DNA from: SABI01 sp963677695
GTDB lineage: Bacteria > Spirochaetota > Spirochaetia > Sphaerochaetales > Sphaerochaetaceae
Length of the DNA stretch: 64,000 nucleotides
Direction: 5' to 3'
Assembly (NCBI GenBank): GCA_963677695.2
Contig: CAXXUJ010000001.1
Location: 1,612,001-1,676,000 of the forward strand
The notes under the pieces were generated by a model. That model was not told the DNA's origin, made no database searches, and saw only the letters and a list, made by a program, of their open reading frames with translations. The position numbers were made by a program, and so were the translations under genes. This document shows, piece by piece, positions 25,799 to 34,057 of this stretch (positions are counted from its first letter, which is position 1; each line of letters opens with the position of its first letter).

Positions 25799-26763
25799 GC
25801 AGTCCGTTGGTAGAGGTGAAGGACCTTACAAAATATTTTCATATCAAGAGCGAGGGAACCAGTGAGACAGTCTCCCTCCTCAAGGCTGTTGACGGTGTCT
25901 CTCTCGATGTATTCGAGGGGGAGATCCTCGGAATCGTCGGGGAATCGGGGTGTGGAAAATCGACACTCGGGAAAACCGTCCTCAATCTGTATGACAGAAC
26001 AGACGGGGAGGTACTCTACCGGGGAGAGAATATCTTCAAGCAAGGCCCTCACGAGATGAAGGAACTGACCAAGAAGATGCAGATGATCTTCCAGGATCCC
26101 TATTCCTCTCTCAACCCGAGAAAGAAAGTAGCGAAGATCATAGGACAGTCCCTTGATATTCATGCGATCGGTACACCGGCAGAACGTACTGAGAGAGTAG
26201 AGCAGCTGATGAGAGAAGTGGGACTCAATCCCCGCTACCGCGGGCGCTACCCTCACCAGTTCAGCGGCGGTCAGCGGCAGAGAATCGGCATTGCCCGTGC
26301 CCTTGCCCTCCAGCCCGAGTTCGTCGTCTGCGATGAAGCCGTCTCCGCCCTCGATGTCTCCGTCCAGGCCCAGATCATCAACCTCCTTCTTGACCTTCAG
26401 GAAAAGCACAATCTCACCTACATGTTCATAGCCCATGACCTCGCTGTCGTCGAGTTCATCTCAACGAGAATTCTTGTCATGTATCTGGGAAGGGTGGTTG
26501 AGATAGCAAGCAAGGAAGATCTGGTCGCACGCCATGTGCATCCCTATACCAAGGCCCTCTTCATCGCTTCCCCGGTCACCTCGCCTCAGCAGAGAAAGGA
26601 AGGGAAACATATCTTCCAGGGAGATGTTCCCTCCCCGATCAATCCACCCTCAGGATGCCATTTCCATCCGCGTTGTCCCTATGCAATAGGGAAATGCTCC
26701 GAAGCCTATCCTCCATTGAAGGAAGTCGCTCCCGGCCACTTTGCCGCCTGCTGGGTTGTCTGA
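25795..26763 (+). CDS. dppF: Peptide/nickel ABC transporter ATP-binding protein, DppF type
   Basis: A 322-residue ATPase that dimerises with DppD. It has Walker A GESGCGKST, signature FSGGQRQR, Walker B VVCDEAVSALDVS (Ala replaces the usual Pro, common in DppF) and the C-terminal Cys motif GCHFHPRCPYAIGKC. Start is GTG 25795, overlapping dppD. It ends one base before the convergent antiporter gene, with no terminator hairpin seen. Confidence 0.92.
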   Translation: MSSPLVEVKDLTKYFHIKSEGTSETVSLLKAVDGVSLDVFEGEILGIVGESGCGKSTLGKTVLNLYDRTDGEVLYRGENIFKQGPHEMKELTKKMQMIFQDPYSSLNPRKKVAKIIGQSLDIHAIGTPAERTERVEQLMREVGLNPRYRGRYPHQFSGGQRQRIGIARALALQPEFVVCDEAVSALDVSVQAQIINLLLDLQEKHNLTYMFIAHDLAVVEFISTRILVMYLGRVVEIASKEDLVARHVHPYTKALFIASPVTSPQQRKEGKHIFQGDVPSPINPPSGCHFHPRCPYAIGKCSEAYPPLKEVAPGHFAACWVV

Positions 26764-27969
26764 TCATTCATCTACAGAGAGCCACCGTTTTCCCATGTGC
26801 TGGATAAGCCATGCACCGGGGGCGGCGGTGATGAGGATGGAGAGAACGGCAACTGCAAGAATGATCTCTCCTGCAGAACCGTCCATACCTGCTGCCTTCA
26901 TCGCCATAAGGGGCGTTGCCCCGATGGCTGCCTGAACCGTCGCTTTGGGGATATAGGCGAGGGTGATGAATGCCCTCTCGGTCATTGTATACCTAGATCC
27001 GATAAGGGAGACCATCGTCCCCAGACTTCTTCCTGTCAGTCCTATGAGGATGATCGCGGCACCTGCCGCTCCTGCTTTCAATGCCACATCGAGATCGACA
27101 GCAGCTCCTATGAGAGAGAAGAGGATGATCTCACTGAAGACCCATATCTTTTCGAGTTTGTGTGACACCTGATGTGCGTTTTGTTCTCTTCTTTCGATGA
27201 GGATGAAGGCGAGAGTCATGACAGCGATCAGGGGAGCGAAGGGTAGGTTGGTGGCATTCAGAAGCTCTCCCGCATGGAAGAGGAAAATGGAGATACCGAT
27301 GACAACGAGAGCCATTTTTGTCGCACGGGGATTGAAACGGTCAAAGAGGCGATACAGAATCATACCGGTAATGAGACCTACGCCTATTCCCATGATGATG
27401 GAAAGGGGTACTGAGGCTATTGCCCATCCTATCTGCACTGAAGTGCCGGTGTAGATCCCTATGACGATACCGGAAAGGACGATTGCGTTGATATCATCCA
27501 CACTGCTCGCTGCAAGGAGAAGAGTAGGGATTCCCTTTGCAATTCCCCGTTTTTCACTCTGGAACTTCACCATCAGAGGAACAACCACTGCCGGTGATAC
27601 AGCGGCGAGAATGGTTCCGAGCATTGCCGCTTCAAGATAGCTGAAAGGGAGAAAGAGGGGAGCAGTCAGGGTGACAGTGACCATCTCCGTGATTCCCGGT
27701 ATGAAGGCGAGGAGGAGAGCTCTCAGCCCGATGGTGTTGAGTGTCTTCCTTCTCAGCTGAAGGCCTGCCCTCAGCAGAATGATGATCAGCGCAATATTTC
27801 TGAGGTCGCCTGCGATCGTGAGGGTCCCCGGATGAAGGAGATTGAATACCGAGGGACCGAGCAGCATCCCTGTCAGGAGCATGCCGACCAGTCCGGGAAT
27901 ATGAATTTTTTTCATCAGGTAGTCCGCAATGAAACAGATGATGATGATTTCAGCCAGGTTAATTGCCAT
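26764..27969 (-). CDS. Cation/proton antiporter (CPA family)
   Basis: A 401-residue integral membrane protein with about 12 helices. The sequence fits the Na+/H+ exchanger domain family: PGLVGMLLTGMLLGP near the N-terminus, an unwound-helix region ILAAVSPAVVVPLM, and LAASSVDDINAIVLSGI with the paired Asp residues (DD) that carry ions in CPA2-type exchangers. It lacks a C-terminal regulatory domain. It probably exchanges Na+ or K+ for H+ across the inner membrane; the ion cannot be fixed. It is monocistronic and convergent with dppF. Confidence 0.82.
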   Translation of the reverse strand: MAINLAEIIIICFIADYLMKKIHIPGLVGMLLTGMLLGPSVFNLLHPGTLTIAGDLRNIALIIILLRAGLQLRRKTLNTIGLRALLLAFIPGITEMVTVTLTAPLFLPFSYLEAAMLGTILAAVSPAVVVPLMVKFQSEKRGIAKGIPTLLLAASSVDDINAIVLSGIVIGIYTGTSVQIGWAIASVPLSIIMGIGVGLITGMILYRLFDRFNPRATKMALVVIGISIFLFHAGELLNATNLPFAPLIAVMTLAFILIERREQNAHQVSHKLEKIWVFSEIILFSLIGAAVDLDVALKAGAAGAAIILIGLTGRSLGTMVSLIGSRYTMTERAFITLAYIPKATVQAAIGATPLMAMKAAGMDGSAGEIILAVAVLSILITAAPGAWLIQHMGKRWLSVDE

Positions 27970-28008
27970 GTCCGCCTCCGCATCCTGATGATACCCGATT
28001 GCAGGTGA

Positions 28009-29406
28009 TTATACAATTTCTCCCGGAGCTGCATTTCCCCGCAGTGAGATCTTCTGTTCAGAGCTCCTGATCGTATTACTCACCACCTTTGATACGAGAA
28101 TGAAGCCGAGCATGCCTGCTGCCGTGTTCGCGATGAATGTTGCTGCAAACACCCCCTGTGTTCCCATGAGATAGGCCCCTGCAAGTGCCAGCGGTACATT
28201 CAGGACGAAGGCCTTGGTCAGGGTGACCGATGCCGCATAGAGCGGCTTTCCCATGGCGTTGAATGCCTGTGATGAATTCAGCAATACTCCGAGAAAACCG
28301 TAACTGATCGCAGCTATCTTCAGGTAGTCTGAACCGGCGCTGATGACCACAGGGTTGGAGTTGAACAGTCTCACGACCGGTTCAGCCAGGAGAAGGAAGA
28401 GCCCGAAGGAAATCGTTCCCCACAGGAGGGAGATGAAGCTGGCGAACCGGATTCCCTCCCTGATTCTTCTGTAGTTCCTCGCTCCCCAGTTCTGTCCTGT
28501 GAATGGCGCGATCACGGTGGAAAGAGAGACCGGTACCATCATGACGAGCATCTCTATCCTGCTCGCAGCACCGAAACCGGCGACCGTCTCATCCCCGAAC
28601 TGAGAAAGGATGCGGGTTATGATACTCAGCGAGAGGGGATTGATCGCCTGCACGAGTCCCGCAGGGACTCCTACTGATGCAATATTCTTCCAGTTCTCTT
28701 TCAGTTCCATTGTCTTCGGTCTTTCAAAGGTGAGGAGTTTTTCCCTGTGAGAAAGGATGTAGAGTGAGAATACTAAGGTTGTGAAGCGTGCGAACACGGT
28801 AGCCAGAGCAGCTCCCGCTATCCCCATTTCTGGGAAGAAACCGATGCCGAAAATAAGGAGGGGGTCGAGGGTGATATTGATCACGACCGAGATGATCATG
28901 ATGAGAGAGGGAGTCAGTGTGTCTCCCGTAGCCCTGATGACATTGTTTCCTGCCATAGGGATGACGACAAAGGGTGTCCCTATGTACCAGATCATCATGT
29001 AGGTCTTGATCTTCTCAAGCGTCTCGCCCGAAGCCCCCAGGGCTCTGAAGAGCGGTTCAATGGTGAGTAGACCTACAAGGGCAAGGAGTGCGACGATCAG
29101 CAGGGAAAGGAGGAGTCCGTCACTGGTCAGCCGCTGCACCTTATGGTGATCTCCGCTTCCGATAGCCCTTGATACGGTGGAGGAGAGGCCTGTTCCCAGT
29201 CCGAGAGATATCGAGCCGATGATCATGACCACCGGGAAGGTGTAGCTCATCGCCGCGAGGTCCACCGGTCCGAGCTGTCCGACAAAGAAGGTATCGGTGG
29301 CATTGAAAGCCGACATGGCGAACATGCCAAAGATCATACCGCCGGCCATCGTGAGTATTGTTTTCCTGAGAGGACCATTCAGCAGGTCAGCTTTCTTTCT
29401 TGCCAT
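28009..29406 (-). CDS. MATE-family efflux transporter
   Basis: A 465-residue, 12-helix exporter of the DinF/NorM superfamily. Two similar halves are visible, each with the FVG or FTGQNWGAR type of loop (TDTFFVGQLGPVDLAAMS near the start and APFTGQNWGARNYRRI in the middle). MATE proteins expel drugs or metabolites using Na+ or H+. AAGGAG precedes the ATG. It overlaps the preceding marR by 20 bases, so the two are one operon and the regulator probably controls it. Confidence 0.9.
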   Translation of the reverse strand: MARKKADLLNGPLRKTILTMAGGMIFGMFAMSAFNATDTFFVGQLGPVDLAAMSYTFPVVMIIGSISLGLGTGLSSTVSRAIGSGDHHKVQRLTSDGLLLSLLIVALLALVGLLTIEPLFRALGASGETLEKIKTYMMIWYIGTPFVVIPMAGNNVIRATGDTLTPSLIMIISVVINITLDPLLIFGIGFFPEMGIAGAALATVFARFTTLVFSLYILSHREKLLTFERPKTMELKENWKNIASVGVPAGLVQAINPLSLSIITRILSQFGDETVAGFGAASRIEMLVMMVPVSLSTVIAPFTGQNWGARNYRRIREGIRFASFISLLWGTISFGLFLLLAEPVVRLFNSNPVVISAGSDYLKIAAISYGFLGVLLNSSQAFNAMGKPLYAASVTLTKAFVLNVPLALAGAYLMGTQGVFAATFIANTAAGMLGFILVSKVVSNTIRSSEQKISLRGNAAPGEIV

Positions 29407-29851
29407 GGTTTTCTCCTTTCAGATATGAGTGGGCATTGTCGAAGAGGCGGTCAAGAAAAGATGAGCAGAGCTCTGCTTCAGCTTTACTGAACCCTTTCAT
29501 GAGGATATCATTCCACCCCTTTGCCTTTCCCTGTATATCACCCATCTTCTCCCGTGTCGATTCAGAGAGATGCACTTTATAGGCTCTGTGGTCGTTCGGG
29601 TCCTTCTCCCTCAGGATAGTTCCGTTTTCCACGAGGGGACGTATCATCCGCGAAATACTCGCCTTGTCCACCAGAAGGTGGTGGGCCAGTTCTTCCTGTG
29701 TGACTCCCTTTTCGCATTTCGAGAGAGAGAGGAGTATTCTCATCTGTCCGGGTCCGTGCAGATCAATATCTGCAAGGGCTTCCTTGAAGTAGATGGTACC
29801 GAGACGGTTCAGGGTGGCTATCTTGTAGCCTGCCAGCTTTTGGTTGTTCAT
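29387..29851 (-). CDS. MarR-family regulator of the MATE operon
   Basis: 154 residues, a winged-helix repressor. GVTQEELAHHLLVDKASISRMIRPLVENG is the HTH, and ILREKDPNDHRAYKVHLS is the conserved wing. The ATG at 29851 has no Shine-Dalgarno. The promoter TTGACT-17-TATATT places the transcript start at the ATG, so it is probably leaderless. Two matching inverted repeats lie over the promoter and start codon (see the operator entry), so it likely represses itself and the exporter until a ligand binds. Confidence 0.88.
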   Translation of the reverse strand: MNNQKLAGYKIATLNRLGTIYFKEALADIDLHGPGQMRILLSLSKCEKGVTQEELAHHLLVDKASISRMIRPLVENGTILREKDPNDHRAYKVHLSESTREKMGDIQGKAKGWNDILMKGFSKAEAELCSSFLDRLFDNAHSYLKGENHGKKES

Positions 29852-29888
29852 GCAACTAATATAGAGAAATACAGTTGCATAGTCAACT
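29843..29888 (-). promoter_or_regulatory. Promoter and twin operators of the marR-MATE operon
   Basis: On the minus strand TTGACT and TATATT are 17 bases apart, with ATG 6 bases after the -10. AGTTG-N6-CAACT (29873-29888) covers the -35 region. A second site of the same geometry, GTTG-N6-CAAC (29843-29856), covers the start codon. The two centres are 31 bp apart, three helical turns. Confidence 0.78.
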
Positions 29889-29972
29889 AATTCGGTCGGG
29901 GTATAGGTTGATTACTCAGGTAAAAACTTTACTTCACGGAAGAAGGAGGGTAGAGTCTGTATAGGAGAACGT

Positions 29973-30572
29973 ATGTACAACACCGTGTTTGATTCAATCG
30001 CCTCAGTGTACGGCTGGTTTTACGCCTATCAGAAGAGGAGCTTCGAAGAGATCATTAAAACGCTCAGAGAGCATGAAGCTCTCCTTGACGGAGATCGAGT
30101 ACTCGATCTCGGCTGCGGTACGGGAGCGATGTGCACTTCTCTCGCATCCAAAGGGTTCTCTGTTACGGGAGTTGATGCCTCGGCGAGAATGATCGATGTA
30201 GCAAAAAAGAAAAAGGGAGAGGTGAAGGTGGATTTTCAGGTAGCCGACGCCACCGGCGCTCTCCCCTATGAGGATGACTCCTTCGATCTTGTCATAGCCT
30301 CCCATGTCGCTCACGGCATGAGCAGACCGGAAAGGATACGACTCTATGAAGAAATGAAACGGGTTTCCTCAAGGACAGTCGTCCTTCACGATTATAATTC
30401 AACCCGTTCTCTCATCACCGATATCCTCGAGTACCTCGAAAAGGGGTATTACTTCGAGTTCATCAAGGTCGTTGAGACCGAACTGAGAGAGAATTTCCCT
30501 TCAGTGACAGTAGGGGAGGGGGGGAAGACCACCAGCCTCTATATCTGTCAGTGTCATGAGAAGAGCAACTGA
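29973..30572 (+). CDS. Class I SAM-dependent methyltransferase
   Basis: 199 residues. Motif I is VLDLGCGTGAM (about 45-55), the acidic end of strand 2 is VTGVDAS and the later motif is FDLVIASHVAHGM. This fits the methyltransferase-11/25 group acting on small molecules, lipids or quinones. A possible role near the UbiA gene in quinone or lipid methylation is only suggested by proximity, because the two genes are convergent and overlap by 19 bases at their 3' ends. Confidence 0.82.
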   Translation: MYNTVFDSIASVYGWFYAYQKRSFEEIIKTLREHEALLDGDRVLDLGCGTGAMCTSLASKGFSVTGVDASARMIDVAKKKKGEVKVDFQVADATGALPYEDDSFDLVIASHVAHGMSRPERIRLYEEMKRVSSRTVVLHDYNSTRSLITDILEYLEKGYYFEFIKVVETELRENFPSVTVGEGGKTTSLYICQCHEKSN

Positions 30573-31456
30573 AGGACAAGGGCTGCAGCATAGGAAATGA
30601 TGAAGAGAAGGAACATCAGTGAGACACTCTTCATAGAAACCCCTTTCGTTTTCAGTGAGAATCCTCTCTTCTTCATCTTCCCATATATCTTCGCCGATGC
30701 GATCAGGGAAGGCAGAAGGGTGAGGAACATCCAGAAGGGGAGGACTCCCGAGCCTGCCAGTATGAATGCTGCCAGATAAGCTGCCAGGAATTCTGCGGTG
30801 AGGAGCCGACCATTCATGTTCTCAGAAAGACATATTGTCAGTGTCCGTCTCCCTGCGATGATATCAGATTCGCGGTCGCAGGTGTTGTTCACCGTGAGTA
30901 TCATACCGATGAGAAAGAGGTGTGGCAGGGAGACAAGAAAGGCATCAAGGGTGAGGGTAAGAGAAGCGACATAGAAACTGATCATGAACAGAACGGTGCC
31001 GAGAAAGCCTCCTGCGAAGAGTTCCCCGAACGGGGTCCTGCTGATAGGGAAGGGTCCGGCGGTGTAGAGGAAGCCCACCAGCATACTCACTCCCCCTGCC
31101 GCAATCAGTACATAGCTGCTCATGGAGGCAAGAATGAGACCGAGAACAGCGGCAGCGAAAAAGAGGGACAGGCTTATAAGAAGAGCGGAGAGTGGGGAAG
31201 TCCCTTCGTGCACAAGAACCTTATCCTCTTCGTAATTATTCTCTTTCCTGTCTGTTCCCTTCACGTAATCGAAGTAGGTGTTGAACCCGGTTGTTCCCAT
31301 ATCTACACAGAGTACGGCCGCAAGGAGAATGAGAAAACGGGAGGCAGAAAACCCGCCGATTTTAGTATATGCATAGAGATATCCAGTGATGCAGGTTCCC
31401 AGGCTGATAAGTTTTGTCCGAATTTCAACTATTCGATTGAATTGCGTCATGTTCAT
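30554..31456 (-). CDS. UbiA/MenA-family prenyltransferase
   Basis: 300 residues with about eight membrane helices. Both Asp-rich motifs of the family are present: NTYFDYVKGTD (first) and DRESDIIAGRRTL (second). MenA attaches a polyprenyl chain to dihydroxynaphthoate; related enzymes act on other aromatics. No other menaquinone genes are in the window, so the substrate is open. No Shine-Dalgarno precedes the ATG (31456), and TATACT lies just 3 bases upstream, so the start signals are unusual. It is divergent from the tagaturonate epimerase gene. Confidence 0.82.
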   Translation of the reverse strand: MNMTQFNRIVEIRTKLISLGTCITGYLYAYTKIGGFSASRFLILLAAVLCVDMGTTGFNTYFDYVKGTDRKENNYEEDKVLVHEGTSPLSALLISLSLFFAAAVLGLILASMSSYVLIAAGGVSMLVGFLYTAGPFPISRTPFGELFAGGFLGTVLFMISFYVASLTLTLDAFLVSLPHLFLIGMILTVNNTCDRESDIIAGRRTLTICLSENMNGRLLTAEFLAAYLAAFILAGSGVLPFWMFLTLLPSLIASAKIYGKMKKRGFSLKTKGVSMKSVSLMFLLFIISYAAALVLQLLFS

Positions 31457-31525
31457 GGTAGTATATAAACATAATTTTCACATTATTTACACCGGAACGT
31501 CCGATATACAAGGAAGGAAGAAGTT

Positions 31526-33010
31526 ATGAAGAATCTGAAAGAATTTATTCCCCTGATGAAAACGAAGGTTGATCCCGTAGCCTACGGAATCTATCCGCTG
31601 TCGATGCATACCACAGGTGAGACAACTCTCTTTATTACACGCCTGCATGGTGACAAACGTATTGTCTCCGTGGGACCGTCGATCGGTCTTGAAGGTGAAT
31701 CCCAGAGGATCGAAGATAAGGAAGTGATCATCGGAGAGCTGTGTGCGGCAAACGCAGCAGTCCTGAGAGAAGTATTTCCCTTCACCGCCCCTTCCCGTGT
31801 CCTTTCCAAGGAACGTTCCATAGGCTGTGGAGACCGCCTCGGCATCGCGAGTCCCGGTCACATCAGAGTCTTCAAGGAGTATGATGCCTACCCCATTCTC
31901 GCCCAGCAGTCAGTGAGAGAACTGAATCTGACCAAGCGGGATTATCAGAAGGTACTCGATGCAGCGACCTTTGCAGTATTCCAGGAAGGATACAAAAAGG
32001 GATGGGGAGCCGACGGCGACCACCTGAAGACAGCCGAAGAGATCGGTAATGCCCTCTCTTTAGGGTACACCATGATCACCCTCGACTGCTCGGAGCATAT
32101 GAACAATGAATTCGAGCTGATGGATGAAGCTGAACTCGAAGCGAAATATGTGAGTGACCCTGCCATAGAGAAGGAATATATAGGGACAGAGATCACCCTC
32201 AGCAGCGGTGAGGTTCTCACCTATACCGAAGAGGAAGTGAAGCGGATGATCATGACCTACCGTGATGTTCTATCCCATGCGGTGAATATCTACGACACCT
32301 TCTTCCGTGACGGCACCTATGATGCCGATTTCGAGATCTCCATCGATGAAACCACCACGACAACCACCCCCCAGGAACACTACTTCGTAGCCAATGAGCT
32401 GACAAAGCGCGGAGTGGTTTTTGCAACCCTCGCTCCCCGTTTCTGCGGTGAATTCCAGAAAGGAGTCGATTACATAGGTGATGTCGCTCAGTTCGAGAAG
32501 GAACTGATTATCCACCAGGCAATCGCATCCCACTTCGGGTACAAGATCTCTCTCCACTCGGGAAGTGATAAGTTCAGTGTCTTCGAGATCTTCGGAAGGA
32601 TCACGAAAGGAAACTTCCATGTGAAGACGGCGGGTACGAACTGGCTGGAGGCGATGAAACTCGTTGCTATTAAGAAACCCGAGCTCTACAGGGAAGTGCA
32701 TGCCTATGCACTCTCCAAGTTTGATGAAGTGACTAAGTACTACCATGTCACTACCGATATCACGAGAATCCCCGATATCAGTACACTTTCTGATGAACAG
32801 CTGGTCAAACTCTTCGATCATAACGATGCAAGGCAGCTGATCCATATCACCTACGGACCGATTCTCACTGATGAGGATGAACAGGGTAAGAAGCTCTTTG
32901 CGGATGACCTGATAGAGCTCTGGGATGAGTACGAGGAGGGGTATGCCCACCTTCTTTTCACCCACATATCCCGCCATATGTATGAACTGTTCCGTCATAT
33001 GAAAGGGTGA
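31526..33010 (+). CDS. uxaE: Tagaturonate epimerase (UxaE family)
   Basis: 494 residues. UxaE converts D-tagaturonate to D-fructuronate, letting galacturonate from pectin join the glucuronate path. Family motifs seen are SIGCGDRLGIASPGHIR (about 91-107), HLKTAEEIGNALSLGYTMITLDCSEHMNN, and SLHSGSDKFSVFEIFGRI. The length matches the family. AAGGAAGGAAG lies before the ATG. A GntR/UTRA regulator follows 200 bases later on the same strand, a plausible local controller. No other uronate genes (uxaC, uxuA, kdgK) are present here. Confidence 0.85.
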   Translation: MKNLKEFIPLMKTKVDPVAYGIYPLSMHTTGETTLFITRLHGDKRIVSVGPSIGLEGESQRIEDKEVIIGELCAANAAVLREVFPFTAPSRVLSKERSIGCGDRLGIASPGHIRVFKEYDAYPILAQQSVRELNLTKRDYQKVLDAATFAVFQEGYKKGWGADGDHLKTAEEIGNALSLGYTMITLDCSEHMNNEFELMDEAELEAKYVSDPAIEKEYIGTEITLSSGEVLTYTEEEVKRMIMTYRDVLSHAVNIYDTFFRDGTYDADFEISIDETTTTTTPQEHYFVANELTKRGVVFATLAPRFCGEFQKGVDYIGDVAQFEKELIIHQAIASHFGYKISLHSGSDKFSVFEIFGRITKGNFHVKTAGTNWLEAMKLVAIKKPELYREVHAYALSKFDEVTKYYHVTTDITRIPDISTLSDEQLVKLFDHNDARQLIHITYGPILTDEDEQGKKLFADDLIELWDEYEEGYAHLLFTHISRHMYELFRHMKG

Positions 33011-33214
33011 ATGTATTGCTAATTGAACCAATTTAAAATAAAGTTGATTCATAAACCCTTGAATTATGGTATAATGGGGTGGGTCAGAGGAAGTGATGTG
33101 ACAAGATACACTCCGTACAAACAGTAGAAAGTCGTAGAATTTGTTCCTCTGCGGCGATTCACCGTCTGACTTGCATTGTGTAGTGATCAAGTCAGACAGA
33201 GGGAGTTTCTGAAC

Positions 33215-33952
33215 ATGAAGTTGAAATATCAGGCAGTACTGAACGACTTGGAAAACAAGATCATTACCGGAGTATGGCCTGAAGGAGTGATGATACCTAC
33301 CGAGCTGGAACTGTGCGAAAAGTACGAAGTCAGCCGAATCACGATCAGAAGAGCCCTTGATGAGATGACCCGCGCAGGCATGATAGAGCGTGCCCGGGGA
33401 AAGGGGACGTTTGTCCGGGGCGCGAAAAAAATTGCCGACCATTATACCAACGGATCGAGTCCGATCGATCTGGAACAGAACGAACTTATCACAAGCAAGA
33501 TCATCCTTGATATAGAATACTCCCCTGACAGCGATATCGCTGTGAACCTTCTCCCCCAGTTTGATATTGACCGCTCTTCCAATGATGCTCTCCACCGGAT
33601 ACAGCTTCTCAGCCATATCGGCGGAACACCCTATGCGGTGATGAATATCTTCATTCCCGCCTCCATGGCAAGAAGAATCAACAGGGAGGCGATCAAGGAC
33701 AAACCTTTCCTGAAAGCGTATCAGGAAGCGACAGGGATCACGCTTGCAGAGGTGAAGAGTGCAATTGCCACTATCGTTCCCGACAAGGAAACTTCCGACC
33801 TTTTAGGAACGAGACCTATGGCGACACAGCTGTGGATGCGAAGCAGAGCATATACCACCGAAGGAAAGCTCGTAGCGATCAACTACACGATCTATGACGG
33901 GAACCTGTTCGAATACAATGTCTCAGTCGATCTGCTGAAGAACCCTCTCTGA
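33215..33952 (+). CDS. GntR-family regulator, HutC/UTRA type
   Basis: 245 residues from ATG 33215, preceded by GAGGGAG; an upstream ATG at 33176 adds a tail outside the domain. The N-terminal winged helix (about 1-70) contains PTELELCEKYEVSRITIRRALDEMTRAGMIERARGKGTFV. The C-terminal half (about 90-240) is a UTRA ligand-binding domain, which usually binds sugars, uronates or amino acids. It follows uxaE by 204 bases. Regulation of uxaE by uronates is an inference from position. Confidence 0.86.
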   Translation: MKLKYQAVLNDLENKIITGVWPEGVMIPTELELCEKYEVSRITIRRALDEMTRAGMIERARGKGTFVRGAKKIADHYTNGSSPIDLEQNELITSKIILDIEYSPDSDIAVNLLPQFDIDRSSNDALHRIQLLSHIGGTPYAVMNIFIPASMARRINREAIKDKPFLKAYQEATGITLAEVKSAIATIVPDKETSDLLGTRPMATQLWMRSRAYTTEGKLVAINYTIYDGNLFEYNVSVDLLKNPL

Positions 33953-34057
33953 CTTTCTGGCCCTACCTTTTTTCATACACAGATTTTACTCCCCCGTCTC
34001 TCCCATTCCATGATATTATGAATCAGTATTGTTCACTGTACAAAGGAGGGGCTGAGC

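Noticed and set aside
33044..33075. TTGATT...TATAAT as the promoter of the GntR gene
   Set aside because: The spacing is 20 bases, outside the normal range, although TATAAT itself is perfect.
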